Shown piece after piece: positions 26,260 through 33,944 of a DNA stretch of 64,000 nt. The DNA is from Bemisia tabaci. Lineage: Eukaryota; Arthropoda; Insecta; Hemiptera; Aleyrodidae. The stretch spans positions 11,297,501-11,361,500 of the forward strand of contig NC_092798.1 in NCBI RefSeq assembly GCF_918797505.1, in the 5' to 3' direction. The position numbers and the translations under genes were made by a program. Within the stretch, counting starts at the first letter, position 1. Each line of letters starts with the position of its first letter. Under the pieces are notes generated by a model that saw only the letters and a list, made by a program, of their open reading frames with translations, ran no database searches and was not told the DNA's origin.

Positions 26260-27355
26260 CAAAATCACAGTTACTCTCTAAATCTAGTTGAACTTAATAA
26301 CTCAGAAATTCACCTCTCACTTATAATGATGCGGATTGTTTGTCCCTTTTGTTAAGAATCATTATATTGGTACTTTTGACAAATAACAGGTTAAACTTCC
26401 TCCGTCTTTGGTTTTAGGTCCAATTCTCGCATTTGCACAAACAATACATATGTCTGCCAGCTTCTTATCACCTTTGGCTGCTGGTTTTATTTTAGAAGAA
26501 GATGTAAGTTGGTGATGTTATTTCTCTCTCATTCGAAGATCCTAGCCACCCTTTACAAGTATTTCTATCCCTATTAAAATTAATCTTATCTCAGGGAACA
26601 AGTTTACTGGTGCATTACTTTTTTCTGTCCCAACTGTGCCACAAACGCAGTAAGAAATGCTCAGAAAACATTAATGGATTCTCCCCTCAAAGCAGCTACC
26701 CTCACTCTTTAACTCATTTGCGTACTAGCATTCTTTTACTCATTGCACCCAGCAGTACAAGCAATCAGAAAATGAGGGAATTTGAAAATTTTGGAATCAA
26801 AGAAAAGAAAAAAAAGTCAGGAAAAGCTAAGGAATCCAAAATGAAGATATTGTGAAAACCCTGCTATTAAAACTAAAAGGAGGTTTTTCTTCAAACAGTG
26901 TATGTTTACCACAAATTTCGAACTGAACCAGACTCTAAAAATACTTTTGGGTATTTTTTGCGCCAAAATGTTTATAAAAAATTACTCTGTACAGTGATGC
27001 CCATCTCCCAGCCGTGAATTTTTGTCACTCAGGACCCTTTTTCAATTGATGGTCATTAGTTTAGAAATTTTAGAAAATTTTTTACCTCAACTTCAAGTCT
27101 GTAATGTATGAGACTTTAATTCATCTTCATTATTGTTCGCAGACAAGTTTGGTTGCTTGGCGCAAAGTATTTGGAACGGCTGCTGTAGTTGCAATTGGAA
27201 CGTACTCAATGTTCCAGTTGTGCGGAACAGCTGAAGTACAAAGCTGGAACTACCCAGATGGTAAAATCCCAGCCAAGACTGCACCGGAAGATCTTCACCC
27301 CCTCAGTGCCAAACCCCTAGAAAAAAATAATTGTGAAAGTGCCGTAGAGAGTTGA
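3695..27355 (+). CDS. SLC17-family anion transporter, copy A (10 exons, whole gene)
   Basis: Join of 3695-3776, 16330-16544, 17196-17432, 20228-20312, 22504-22724, 23135-23284, 24270-24402, 25126-25281, 26418-26503 and 27143-27355 gives 525 residues with no internal stop. Family marks: a first membrane helix with a basic residue (R51) before IAIVAMV; a large first loop with three N-glycosylation sequons (N70, N86, N94); FDW before helix 2 (104-106); PxxERSR (194-200) after helix 4; VPW before helix 7; DIAP (420-423) in the C-terminal half; EVQSW near the end. The length fits SLC17 proteins, which have 12 helices and move organic anions, sialic acid or phosphate coupled to H+ or Na+ at plasma or vesicle membranes. 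The substrate cannot be read from sequence. The ATG has A at -3 and G at +4, and the exon opens after an AG at 3652-3653, so a non-coding leader exon is likely upstream. The first intron is 12.5 kb, mostly inserted repeats. Confidence 0.9.
3843..4140. mobile_element. MITE of the TTGGACCGC family in intron 1 of copy A
   Basis: Starts attggaccgcatttagca and ends tgctaaatgcctctccaatt, with a 46-base T run (3980-4025) inside. It lies 66 bp after the exon 1 donor. The matching place in copy B (about 38450) reads through without it, so it inserted in copy A only. Confidence 0.65.
4141..5416. other. Intron 1 of copy A, no distinct element resolved
   Basis: AT-rich intronic sequence. Short phrases such as 'agttggcaacattgttttccctgg' near 4912 recur in other repeats (14560, 57150), so it is probably old transposon remains. 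No gene seen. Confidence 0.4.
5417..5668. mobile_element. MITE, CTGCCGTG...CACGGCAG family
   Basis: A 252 bp element with long inverted ends: the left reads ctgccgtgttaaggaagaac, the right ends ttcttcctttgcacggcag. The centre is AT-rich. A copy of exactly the same length lies at 6852-7103, with relatives at 7105-7346 and 54244-54499. Confidence 0.8.
6760..6881. repeat. 61 bp tandem duplication
   Basis: Unit 6760-6820 is repeated at 6821-6881 with one visible mismatch (ctgtcTtg against ctgtcGtg). The unit contains the first 30 bases of the CTGCCGTG-type MITE that follows, so the duplication arose after that element inserted. Confidence 0.85.
6852..7103. mobile_element. MITE, CTGCCGTG family, second copy
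   Basis: Starts ctgtcgtgttaagg and ends gtagcacggcag; 252 bp, the same length as the copy at 5417, with the same inverted-end structure. Almost directly followed by a diverged relative. Confidence 0.8.
7105..7346. mobile_element. MITE, CTGCCGTG family, diverged third copy
   Basis: Inverted ends carry 'tgtatgagccttcagacgttgcc' on the left and 'ggcaacgcttgaatgttcata' on the right, with outer bases related to ctgtgctg/cagcacag. About 242 bp. Confidence 0.65.
7535..7693. mobile_element. hAT-like MITE, CAGTGGCG family, with 8 bp target duplication
   Basis: A 159 bp element starting CAGTGGCG and ending GCCACGCCATTG. It is flanked on both sides by the exact 8-mer GAAGAGGT. An 8 bp duplication and CAGTGG-type ends are hallmarks of hAT elements. 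The interior is built from ATCGAT-rich inverted segments. Confidence 0.88.
8544..8708. mobile_element. hAT-like MITE, CAGTGGCGTGGC family, with 8 bp target duplication
   Basis: A 165 bp element beginning CAGTGGCGTGGC and ending GCCACGCCACTG, flanked on both sides by the exact 8-mer CTCAAACC. The interior matches the elements at 7535, 17004 and 53945. Confidence 0.9.
8829..8985. mobile_element. hAT-like MITE, CAGTGGCG family, degraded copy
   Basis: The interior segments (ATCGATTGATC, 'aacagggtgttcgcaacg', 'aaatggggaattatcgat') are clear. The outer ends are changed (agtgtggcgtac at left, no clean CACTG at right). It lies opposite in orientation to the copy at 8544, 120 bp away. Confidence 0.6.
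9236..9509. mobile_element. Palindromic element with CCTGCGGACCGATT ends
   Basis: The left arm begins cctgcggaccgatta and the right arm ends taatcggtccgcagg. Inner paired segments include 'gatagacaaagaagac' and 'gtctttgtctatagc'. An end of the same family appears alone at about 10097-10160. Confidence 0.65.
9759..9989. mobile_element. MITE with CACTGGAAAAAAAACACA ends
   Basis: Starts gcactggaaaaaaaacacat and ends tgtgttttttttttccagtgc. Further inward, 'tactcttgattcaatc' pairs with 'gattgaatcaagagta'. About 231 bp of nearly complete inverted repeat in intron 1 of copy A. Confidence 0.72.
11339..11955. mobile_element. 617 bp palindromic element in intron 1 of copy A
   Basis: The left arm begins atgggcctgttgcaaac and the right arm ends gtttgcaacaggcccat. 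The arms extend about 240 bp each and include paired phrases such as 'tcacgatgagcgcatcg' / 'cgatgcgctcatcgtga'. The spacer is about 140 bp. No coding capacity; probably a foldback or MITE type. Confidence 0.7.
12051..12068. repeat. G homopolymer, 18 nt
   Basis: An uninterrupted run of 18 G in intron 1 of copy A. It may be of uncertain length because of sequencing slippage. Confidence 0.8.
12690..13115. repeat. Intron 1 block shared by copies A and B
   Basis: Matches 38600-39030 in copy B at fairly high identity, including 'cgccgtatcttggtgcaacg' and 'cgtgttgcatcacggcaacg'. It is part of the ancestral intron that was duplicated with the gene. Open frames inside it are shifted between the copies, so it is not coding. 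Confidence 0.75.
13122..13384. mobile_element. MITE with CAGGGTGTCTAC ends, 263 bp
   Basis: Starts CAGGGTGTCTAC and ends GTAGACACCCTG, with interior 'gtccgg' / 'gtactga' phrases as at 1055. It lies inside a segment (about 13116-15036) that copy B lacks. Confidence 0.8.
14227..14516. mobile_element. MITE with CAGGGTGTCTAC ends, 290 bp
   Basis: The same family as 1055 and 13122: starts CAGGGTGTCTACGC, ends GTAGACACCCTG. Also inside the copy A-specific part of intron 1. Confidence 0.8.
14551..14692. mobile_element. Small inverted-repeat element, TTGGCAACACTG type
   Basis: 'gttggcaacactgtctttct' at left and 'gaggaaaaactgttccaac' at right are inverted relatives, as are 'ccatttaaatcca' and 'tggatttaaattg'. 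Similar fragments occur at about 4905-4950 and 57140-57190. Confidence 0.5.
15303..15434. mobile_element. Short MITE with GGACGTATTTCTG-type ends, in copy A only
   Basis: The left side reads catatggatgtacttctgtc, the right side gacagaaatacgtccatatg; the inner paired part is 'aactatgtg' / 'cacatagtt'. Copy B at about 39270-39285 reads through without it. A second copy is at 19592-19712. Confidence 0.65.
15600..16112. mobile_element. About 510 bp insertion in intron 1 of copy A
   Basis: Flanking sequence is continuous in copy B at about 39427-39440 (aaatttcattctgacaaacc), while copy A is split by this segment, with 'cattc' on both sides. The ends contain G/C-rich inverted phrases ('agggggcctag', 'gggggcctggcc'). 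The type is unknown. Confidence 0.55.
16330..16544 (+). CDS. Copy A exon 2 (helix 1 and glycosylated loop)
   Basis: The acceptor is TTCTTTCAG and the donor TCG|GTAAGA. Residues 28-99 hold membrane helix 1 (about 34-62) with the family's R51, then a hydrophilic loop with sequons NST, NVS and NIT. Only one residue differs from copy B (M50 here, L there), making it the most conserved exon of the pair. Confidence 0.93.
17004..17168. mobile_element. hAT-like MITE in intron 2 of copy A, with 8 bp target duplication and known empty site
   Basis: A 165 bp element starting CAGTGGCGTGGC and ending CGTCACTG, flanked by the exact 8-mer AACTCGAT (16996-17003 and 17169-17176). In copy B the same place (about 41703-41710) has a single AACTCGAT and no element, so the insertion happened in copy A after, or polymorphic with, the gene duplication. 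Confidence 0.93.
17196..17432 (+). CDS. Copy A exon 3 (helices 2-3)
   Basis: The acceptor is TTTTCCAG and the donor TCG|GTAAGT; the exon is phase 0 at both ends and covers residues 100-178. It begins EEGEFDW, the SLC17 lead-in to helix 2, and continues through SQIIGGVLT into helix 3. It has no internal ATG-led frame of useful size and was found by homology to the family and to copy B. It carries 8 of the roughly 35 differences between the paralogues. Confidence 0.93.
17503..18452. mobile_element. hAT-like element, CAGGGYCGGATTT family, intron 3 of copy A
   Basis: Starts cagggtcggatttacc and ends aaatccggccctg. The interior reads 'gccgcccatgggccgcc' near the left end and 'tttgccgccatgggtcgcg' near the right. 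It contains two 79 bp-type repeats with 'gcgtgaagtat' and 'cagtcttgtaggcgc'. A second copy lies in intron 2 of copy B. No transposase frame is visible. Confidence 0.7.
18456..18915. mobile_element. Palindromic element, intron 3 of copy A
   Basis: Long arms: the left contains 'atggaggggatatctcacgc', the right 'gcgtgggatatcccctccat'. Further pairs are 'tacctctatgttaagtcgaa' and its complement. One arm of the same element appears at about 37540-37830. Absent from copy B. Confidence 0.68.
19592..19712. mobile_element. Short MITE with GGACGTATTTCTG-type ends, second copy
   Basis: Left 'agacgtctctgccaaacgg', right 'ccgttcggcagaaatacgtcc'. Copy B at about 42545-42552 passes directly from 'cttgaaata' to 'gttcttatcc', giving the empty site. 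The same family as 15303. Confidence 0.7.
20228..20312 (+). CDS. Copy A exon 4 (helix 4 and ERSR motif)
   Basis: The acceptor is CTTTTTGTAG and the donor CAAG|GTGAG. Residues 179-206 begin GLTWPAMYALVGHW and include PSNERSRF, the conserved PxxERSR signature after helix 4. It ends with one base of a split Gly codon. The preceding intron holds a 950 bp hAT-like element and a palindrome missing from copy B. Confidence 0.92.
21163..22295. other. Intron 4 segment present only in copy A
   Basis: About 1.1 kb of plain AT-rich sequence with no terminal repeats; copy B joins its flanks near 44015-44025. The lack of element-like ends favours a deletion in copy B over an insertion here. Confidence 0.5.
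22504..22724 (+). CDS. Copy A exon 5 (helices 5-6)
   Basis: I chose the acceptor GATGTCAG|G at 22502-22503. It keeps the frame, gives a Gly at the join, and matches family spacing (SSFQ-GFSFGIGLTYP). An in-frame alternative acceptor 12 nt upstream (TAG|CC) would add four residues; both alternatives also exist in copy B. The upstream pyrimidine tract is poor, so the exact start is the least certain junction in the gene. It covers residues 207-280, including PLCGFLIAHYGWRIVFY. Confidence 0.88.
23135..23284 (+). CDS. Copy A exon 6 (helix 7)
   Basis: The acceptor is TATTCTCAG and the donor AAG|GTACAA; phase 0 at both ends, residues 281-330. The sequence runs EMKVPWMSILTSPPAWAIG and then through a helix containing GRIWVHYVF, matching the SLC17 'VPW ... 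R/H-N-W-x-FY' segment of helix 7. Confidence 0.93.
24270..24402 (+). CDS. Copy A exon 7 (helix 8)
   Basis: The acceptor is CATTTACAG and the donor GTGT|GTAAGT. Residues 331-374 begin NGLLSGVPFLCSYLSSV and include CYLADYL, equivalent to the family's G-x-LAD-x-L after helix 8. It ends one base into Ser375. Confidence 0.92.
25126..25281 (+). CDS. Copy A exon 8 (helices 9-10, DIAP motif)
   Basis: The acceptor is TTTTTCAG and the donor GCGG|GTAATA. Residues 375-426 hold two hydrophobic helices and end AMANVVDIAPNLA. DIAPxxAG is one of the strongest SLC17 signatures; the final Gly is completed by the next exon. Confidence 0.94.
25424..26172. repeat. Copy A-specific segment with repeated GCGTACTTTTGCCCC motif
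   Basis: The 15-mer or a one- to two-base variant occurs at 25425, inverted at about 25449-25462 (forming a hairpin with the first), 25783, 25807, 26140 and 26157. The paired motifs sit at the two ends and in the middle of a segment that copy B intron 8 lacks, which suggests an inserted element with subterminal repeats. Confidence 0.6.
26225..26256. repeat. T homopolymer, about 32 nt
   Basis: Uninterrupted T run in intron 8 of copy A, absent from copy B. Confidence 0.8.
26418..26503 (+). CDS. Copy A exon 9 (helix 11)
   Basis: The acceptor is GGTTTTAG and the donor GAT|GTAAGT. Residues 427-455 begin with the Gly of DIAPNLAG and run PILAFAQTIHMSASFLSP to LEED. The preceding intron of copy A carries an insertion of about 750 bp with a repeated motif absent from copy B. 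Confidence 0.9.
27143..27355 (+). CDS. Copy A exon 10 (helix 12 and C-terminus)
   Basis: The acceptor is TGTTCGCAG. Residues 456-525 run from AWRKVFG through helix 12 to AEVQSWNYP, the usual SLC17 ending, then a polar tail of about 30 residues and TGA. The tail has four differences from copy B and probably lies in the cytosol. Confidence 0.92.
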   Translation, partial: TSLVAWRKVFGTAAVVAIGTYSMFQLCGTAEVQSWNYPDGKIPAKTAPEDLHPLSAKPLEKNNCESAVES

Positions 27356-30300
27356 GCAACGTCTCGGTAAAGTCTGTTTGAGTTACTTTTCATTCCCTTT
27401 ATTTTGTTACCTATTATTTTTTCTTCATTGCTAAGGATGTAATCTCTATTTAAGACTTATTTTTGTACTCTAGTTGAATTTAGTCAAGTATAGTCATTAT
27501 ATTTTCTACCTTATGAATTTGTTAATATTTTATTTTGATTGGAGTTTAAGAGTAGATAAAATTATTTATATTAGGTCAATTTCTGATCATTTGTAGCAAT
27601 TTTGACAACTGAAACATCTACAAATTAGATAAGATTGTATGATCATCTAAAAGAGTGTAAACACAAGTTGGACGAATTCAACCGGAATCGGCTGAACCAT
27701 ATTTCACATTGCCTAATTTTCTCTCATGTTTTATTTTTTTTACAGAAAACATAACACCTAAACGCCATTAAAATTTATGTGAATGACCCTAGATTATGGA
27801 GATTATACTTGCAAAATTTCAGTTTTTTCTGGTTTTCTGTTCAATAGATAAAAAATCAGAGAAAATCAGACCTCTGTTATAGTTAGACTGATTTCGGTAA
27901 AATCGTCCAGTTAATTGACTGAAAAACGGCTTATATCTAAAAGGACCAACATTTTTTCAAAGATCAAAATTCTTGATTGTTTCATTATCTCAAAGAGAAA
28001 GATATGCTAATGAAATTGAATTTTTGTGAGCCTCAAAATGATAATGATTATAAGCTTTCAAGTTTTTATTGGGAGAAAAGTCGTTTCAAATTGACAAAGT
28101 TGTTGGTCAAAAAATACAGTAAGCCATCAACTGGCGTGTCATACGCTGAGACGGACATTTTACTCTTACAACTTCTAAAAATCAAAAAGAACAAAAGTTG
28201 TACATTTTTTCTAACTCTTTCAATGACAGTCAACTCAAACAAGTAAAGTGCTCAACCATATTAATATATATTTTAAGTTCTTTTCAGTGCAAAGACTTTT
28301 TAATTACAAAGTCAGCGCATCTTACTGTATAAATTTAAACACCCTCTACCGAAGAATCAAACCATTTCCATATCACCAGACTTTTTTCAGTGAGATATAA
28401 GTAAGTAAGACAGTGAAACTGCAAAAATGTATAGCAAAGTTTTCAAATCTCCATTTTATTTTTCAATAGGCAACGTAACCAACCTTTTGACTTGAAATTC
28501 TCACAGAATACCCTTCACATAGAATTAAGAAAAGGTGTTCAGTAGCTCTCCATGTAGAAAATCAAGTATGACGGAAAGGCCCCAACACCATAAACAAAGA
28601 TATGTATTTCTACAGTTTTATTATGGATTTGCAGCTCACAAAACAATTACAGTCACAGAGATACAACACTCTAATTGGCTCAGTTAATCAGCCGACATTT
28701 GCATAGAAACAATCAAATCAGCAATTTTGTAAATTTTCAGTCGTTTTTGGCAATAATATTTTACTCCATTTTAATGATTCTTTGGTATTAAATTTTGATT
28801 GTCGTTTCATTAGTCTCATACTATAGTTGTGGTTCAAGTTACAAAAATATATTGGAAGTAGGTACCTATCTAATCAGTTAAATTTTCTAACTCTGCCTTG
28901 TAATTTTTAGTCACAGTTTGATAAGTTTCTTTCGCCATCATTGTGGTAGCATTGGTCAGTCATGTCCACAGTTTAATTTCGGACGGATATTTGACTTTTA
29001 CGTACCCTACTGCTCGAAATTTGTGGAGAAGTCCTGTATTTTTAAGAGACGAATACCTCTTTTCGAAAAAGTGAAATTATTTCTTGAAGAATAAAAATTT
29101 GCTGGTTCAAAATGTAAGTAACTGTAGAGAGGTCAAGTTATCCTCGTCCTTAAAATTCCATTGGAAGTCTTAAAGAAGACTATCCTCTTATGATGTTTGA
29201 GCCATTCAGGATGCGTCACAAGTATGTAGACAAGTCTCAAGAAAAAATGACACAGCATTAAACAAGAAAGAACTTGGCAATAAACTAAATGGGGACCTTG
29301 ATTGGGTTGTCACAGATCCACGTCAAGTTATCAATTGAAATGTTGAAATTTACTTTCTTGAGGAAGCTATTATTTTCCTGTAAAGCAGTGTAAAAGATTA
29401 AGGTGCCTTTTTTTTAGAGCTAGTCGCAAATTTTAGCATACTGCTGAATTCCTCTTGCCAAAATTTCTAGAGGAAGATGAAATGTGAGGATTCTTGGATT
29501 GAATTTTCTTCTTCAACAATCTTCCCCCTTTTTCCGTCATTATTCCAACAATTTACACTCAAGTTTTAATTGATTGTAAAGTGGAATTCGTTTACAAAAA
29601 TCTTAAAATTTTTGGATGAATGATTTCAAATTAGATTGATTTTGACAGAAACGCACCAAGTCACAACAAGTTTTAACGAGGAAAAGAGTCATGAAGTTTT
29701 ATTTCTAACGCTTAGGACTAAGTCCAATAGCTACTTTCACGTTCAAAATATGCTTTCTCGGTCATACATTTTTGACAGGAGAGAATTTTTGACTAATTGA
29801 ATGGGCCATTATTAGAACTGATTTTTACGTATTTTACAATGGTGAACTGTTTTTTCTCTAGATTTAAGATTTAGTACAGATATCATGTGTTAGAAGAAGA
29901 AGGAAATATGAGGGAAACTAAACTATAGTTAGTCCCCTAACAAGTGGGTTGATTTTGATGCCTAATTCGTCAATTATGGTTTATTCTAGAGCAGGAAGTT
30001 TCGATTCACTATTTATGATAGGAGTTTTAGATGTTAATTTCTCACTTATAAGTCGACTTTGAATGTTGCCAATATGTTCAATGCGTTCTGCGTGAAATTT
30101 TGATAGAATAATTATATGCGGCTTGGCGCGTTTCTATTCATTTTGGTCTGATTGACCTCTTTGCAGTCAACTTGTTTGTACAGTAAATTTTCATTAGAGT
30201 TAAAAGTTAGGATTTTGTATATTCCTTTGATGCCCTCTTTAAGTTTTTAAGAATATTTTGGGATGTTTCTTTCCATCCTCCTCCAGAACACTGGTTTAAG

Positions 30301-31435
30301 TTTGAGTTGAAATTTGTTTCAACAAATTTGTAACTCATAAAATTTGCCTTATATATAGTTACATAGAATGAATCAACCCAATTTTGTTTAAATTTTTAAT
30401 CGTAAGTTTGTCAAGTTGAAAAGTATGCCATCTACATATTTTGGCATCAAGTCCATTTTTCTTTTTCTTTTGAAGCTCTTAAGACTTTAAAATACTCTGA
30501 AGACTTGTAATCTGTAACAATTTGTAAATATTTTTTGAGTTAAAGATGTAGAAAAAATTGTAGAAATGGACTCTTCAGTCAAAATTTTTTTACTGTCATC
30601 TTATTTACTGAAACTCGTAGCCATCAAGTGTACTCATCAGACATGTATTCATTAGTTGAGAAGGATCTCTGTATTTTTGACCTCAGCAAAGGTTAAAATA
30701 TCAGAAGTTATCAATGTCCAGGGAATTGCATTTAGAGGCAATTCAATGAGCATTTATCTCAAGCAATGCATTTAAAATCGTTGGATTGCTTACATTTGTA
30801 CGATAACGTTCTGTCTCGAAAAATTATTTAGAAGGATGTCCTTATAAATGTCTTTCTAACTGGGGTAGTGCCGTTTTGGGGGGCTAGTGGGAGCAACTCA
30901 ATACTGTCCGTTGTTCAGAAGGTCATTTTTGATCGAAAATTGATGCTTATCAATAACTAATTATCAAAACCCTATGGATTGCAAAAGAGCTAAATGGGTC
31001 TTTTTACAAGGCATCAACTAAAACACTACAGAACTCCTTATACATTTTATGAGGAGGATGAATCACACGACAGAAAGCCTAGAAATCAACTCTCAAATAA
31101 GATATAAGTGTTCAGGTTAGGTTAACCAATGTTAATGAACATTGGTGAATAAGGAGAATACTAATGATGCCATTTGCATAATGTAACTTCCATTTGATCA
31201 ATGTTCATTTTTGTAGATGTACAATTTTACTCACTTGGAAGTTGAAATAGTTGTATCCCGTGTTTTGCCTCATCCAACTTTGCTACTCCGCGTTAAAGTC
31301 TCTGAGCGAAAAAGAGACCATTTTCTCCTTCATTGTTGTAGGTACACAATTTTACTTGGAAATCGAAATGGTTGTATCTCGTTTTTCGCCATATCGGACT
31401 TTTTTACTCTGCGTTAAAGTCTGAGTCTGTTGATA
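27356..31435 (+). other. 3' flank of copy A, mostly unique
   Basis: The first 200 bp after the stop (to about 27560) are nearly identical to copy B (48718-48922) and are probably 3' UTR. The rest, to 31435, is absent from copy B. It is AT-rich with no recognisable gene; several AATAAA-type hexamers occur. A segment near 28480-28690 belongs to an old dispersed repeat also seen near 20640, 20780, 23690 and 53290. Confidence 0.5.
31212..31424. repeat. Diverged tandem duplication, about 125 bp period
   Basis: 'tgtagatgtacaattttac' at 31212 recurs as 'tgtaggtacacaattttac' about 125 bp on, and 'ctccgcgttaaagtctctgag' as 'ctctgcgttaaagtctgag'. The copies differ at many bases, so the duplication is old. 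Confidence 0.65.
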
Positions 31436-33400
31436 CTTAGTTGAGGAGTTGATCTCGTAGCTTACCATTGTGTGAATTATTTTGTACATATATAAGAATA
31501 TGAAGGTAAAATAAGTTATACTTTTTCCTAGTTAAAACCTTATCTAGTAGCTCATAGACAGTCAGTCAGTTTTCAAGCTCCTACAGATGACTCAAAACTC
31601 AACAACATTTAAAATCCACAAAACACTCAGAAATTTTGAATGTGTTACTTTTCTCAATTCTCTCATTTTGCGTGAGGAAAGAGGAAATAGGTTTTGAATT
31701 ATCCGATTTTATACTCCTGTTAAAAGTACAGAGATTTTTCTTGAAAGAAAATTTTTTATGTGTTTCTTTATTTAAAATGTAATTGTTTCCAATCGTATGA
31801 TTTTGTATAATAAAATCAATGCCCCATGAATTTGAGAAAGTAACTGTTGAACACCTCAGGAAAAAGACAAAATGGCACTAAATTTCAATGCAAATCAATG
31901 AGTGATGAAGAAAAATTAGCAAAAGAAGAAATGTAAGAAAATAAAAGCAAAGAAAATGAATAAATATTATGAGTAAGTATACTGGCTTTTTGTCGTCCTT
32001 TCTTTGCTGCATGCTTTGGAATCTAATCATACATGATCTAAGTCTAAGGGTTGAAATACTTGTGCAGAATGACGTAAAAGCTTTGCATTGGTGCTCAGCG
32101 TATGCAACTATCAGGAGGCCAAGAAATAAGAAAAAAATAAGGTAGATATTTTGGGGGAAAATCCAGGGAGAATCTTTGTATTGTTATTAACCACTAGGTT
32201 TACTATTGCTCATCAGTAATTTCGCCTTTTTCATCAAATTATGCTGTACGATTCTTTCCTCCTAATTTTTCCTACATCTTTCCTTATCTATCAAGAATAT
32301 CAATTTTCAGCTTGGAACTTCTTTTACGCATTTCAAGTTATTAGTTTATACATCCTTCCTTCAATAATTTTTGTTTTTTTGTCAATTTCAACTTCTTTTT
32401 TGTTTATATTTTATTTTATTACCATCATAGCTTTTCTTTTTAATTTGAGTTTCCTAATATTTTCAGATTGTATTTATGTCACCCCCCTGAACAATTTTAT
32501 ACCCCAACAGCCCTCTGACCCTGTAAATTTCACCTCTGGTAAGCTTTTTTTATGTTTTTTTTTCTTTCTCTCCTATTCTCTATCTCTTTCTTCGTTTCTA
32601 TTTTTATTTTACATCACAGAGAATTTTAATTTCCAAACTGGGAGTCAAGGAAAAGTTTGCAGGAAGATACAACTGAAGGGATGAAGTACATAAAGAAATG
32701 CATACAATTAAATTCATTCATCAAGTCTGCAGAAAAAAATGTTTCAGCTGGAAATGAATATACTTCTTTAACTTCCAGCTTTTTTTGGATAACTTCTCTT
32801 GGTCTTATTATATTCTACCAAAACAAAAAATCGATAATAAGAAGAATATACACCATAATGATAAACCAGATTGGAGATAGTAATTTAATAATAGCAACAA
32901 TAATTTAAATTCATGAATATTTTAACACATCAATTTTGAAGGCATTCCCGATTTTCCTGTTATAAGGAGTTTCAGAAATTTTCCGAGATCCTTTTAAGGT
33001 CTCTCCTGATTTATGAAGATCCACTGAACCCGGATTGGTCCTCCACTTATCTCTGACAACCCCCTGTCCGATTTTTCTGGGCCAAAAGCGTTTCTGGACT
33101 GCTCCCACTTCCAAGGAAATTTAAAAAAATTTCCGCGTTTGTGATATATCGATTCTCATGTTATTCAAGCTAAAATCCCCGAAAATGGCCTCAGAAATTC
33201 GTTATCCTCTACTTCTTTCTGGAAACCCCGATGGAAAACTCGATCTCCGAGAAAAATAGACTTTTCCAGCAAAATGGAGGGTGATAAAAAAATTTGGAGA
33301 TAATAGTCGGATTCAGCATCTTAGAATGCATACGAATCCCTTTCTCAAGGATCAAGTAGAATTAATTAAATCAAAATTGAACACGATCACTCGAGAAGAA
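31436..33400. repeat. 3' flanking block shared with copy B (49596-51950)
   Basis: Collinear similarity resumes at 'gagttgatctcgtagcttacc' and continues, with gaps, to about 33380. It contains AATAAA hexamers at about 31809, 31940 and 31959; the latter two are kept in copy B (about 50099, 50118), so transcripts may end here. A 147-codon T-rich frame at 32241-32684 is not preserved in copy B and is judged non-coding. Confidence 0.65.
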
Positions 33401-33589
33401 AGCATACAAGAAGGTATACTTCTAAACAAAAGGAAGTTTGCTCTACCTTCTTTTGCCGTACATTAAGAGTGCCAAATAAGCGAATTGACACTACTTTAAA
33501 AAGACAAAGGTCCACTTAATTGTTGGACCAAAGAGGTACTCTGAAAAGCGAAATTTCTGCAGAAGAAAGGGGCGAAGTACCTGATCAAT

Positions 33590-33938
33590 CAAATAGGAAG
33601 AATTCCAGTGTACGAAAGTCATTACTGTGGGAGCCAGACAGAGGTAAAGATCTCGCCGCATGACATGACCCTGAAAAAAATGTATGATGTGCACAAAGCA
33701 GAAGTGTCGAAGCCAGTCTCTTTGTCATTGTGTAGGAGAGTACCCGTCATAAAATTTAACCTCCGGCGGAAGCCATTTAAAAAGGACACGCGCCAAAAGT
33801 GCGACACGTACCTTTGCGCTATGAGGTCTGCAAGTACCGAGTAAGACAGAGAAAAGGCGACTGAAGAACACAAGTTGCAATTTTCGCTTGCTGAAGAGGC
33901 CAGAAATCAAATGAATACAGATCTCAAAGCCAAAGGTA
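33590..33938 (+). pseudogene. Fragment of a transposon-type ORF (KPxSxxxYRxxF..EFNL..KKD.C..C type)
   Basis: The frame through 33608 reads GRIPVYESHYC, then KMYDVHK, KPVSLSLCRRVP, KFNLRRKPFKKDTRQKCDTY. After an in-frame TAA (33842-33844) it continues DREKATEEHKLQFSLAEEAR. This resembles the middle of a repetitive DDE-transposon-like protein common in insect genomes ('ESHYC ... MYDLYK ... VSxxxYRxIF ... FNLxFxxPKKDxCxxC'), recognised from memory. Truncated at both ends, interrupted by a stop, and without a start. Confidence 0.6.
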
Positions 33939-33944
33939 GGTAGT

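Noticed and set aside
32241..32684. 147-codon hydrophobic frame on the plus strand
   Set aside because: The strand is T-rich, which creates hydrophobic-looking translation. The duplicated block in copy B (around 50900-51350) does not keep the frame, so it is not under coding constraint.
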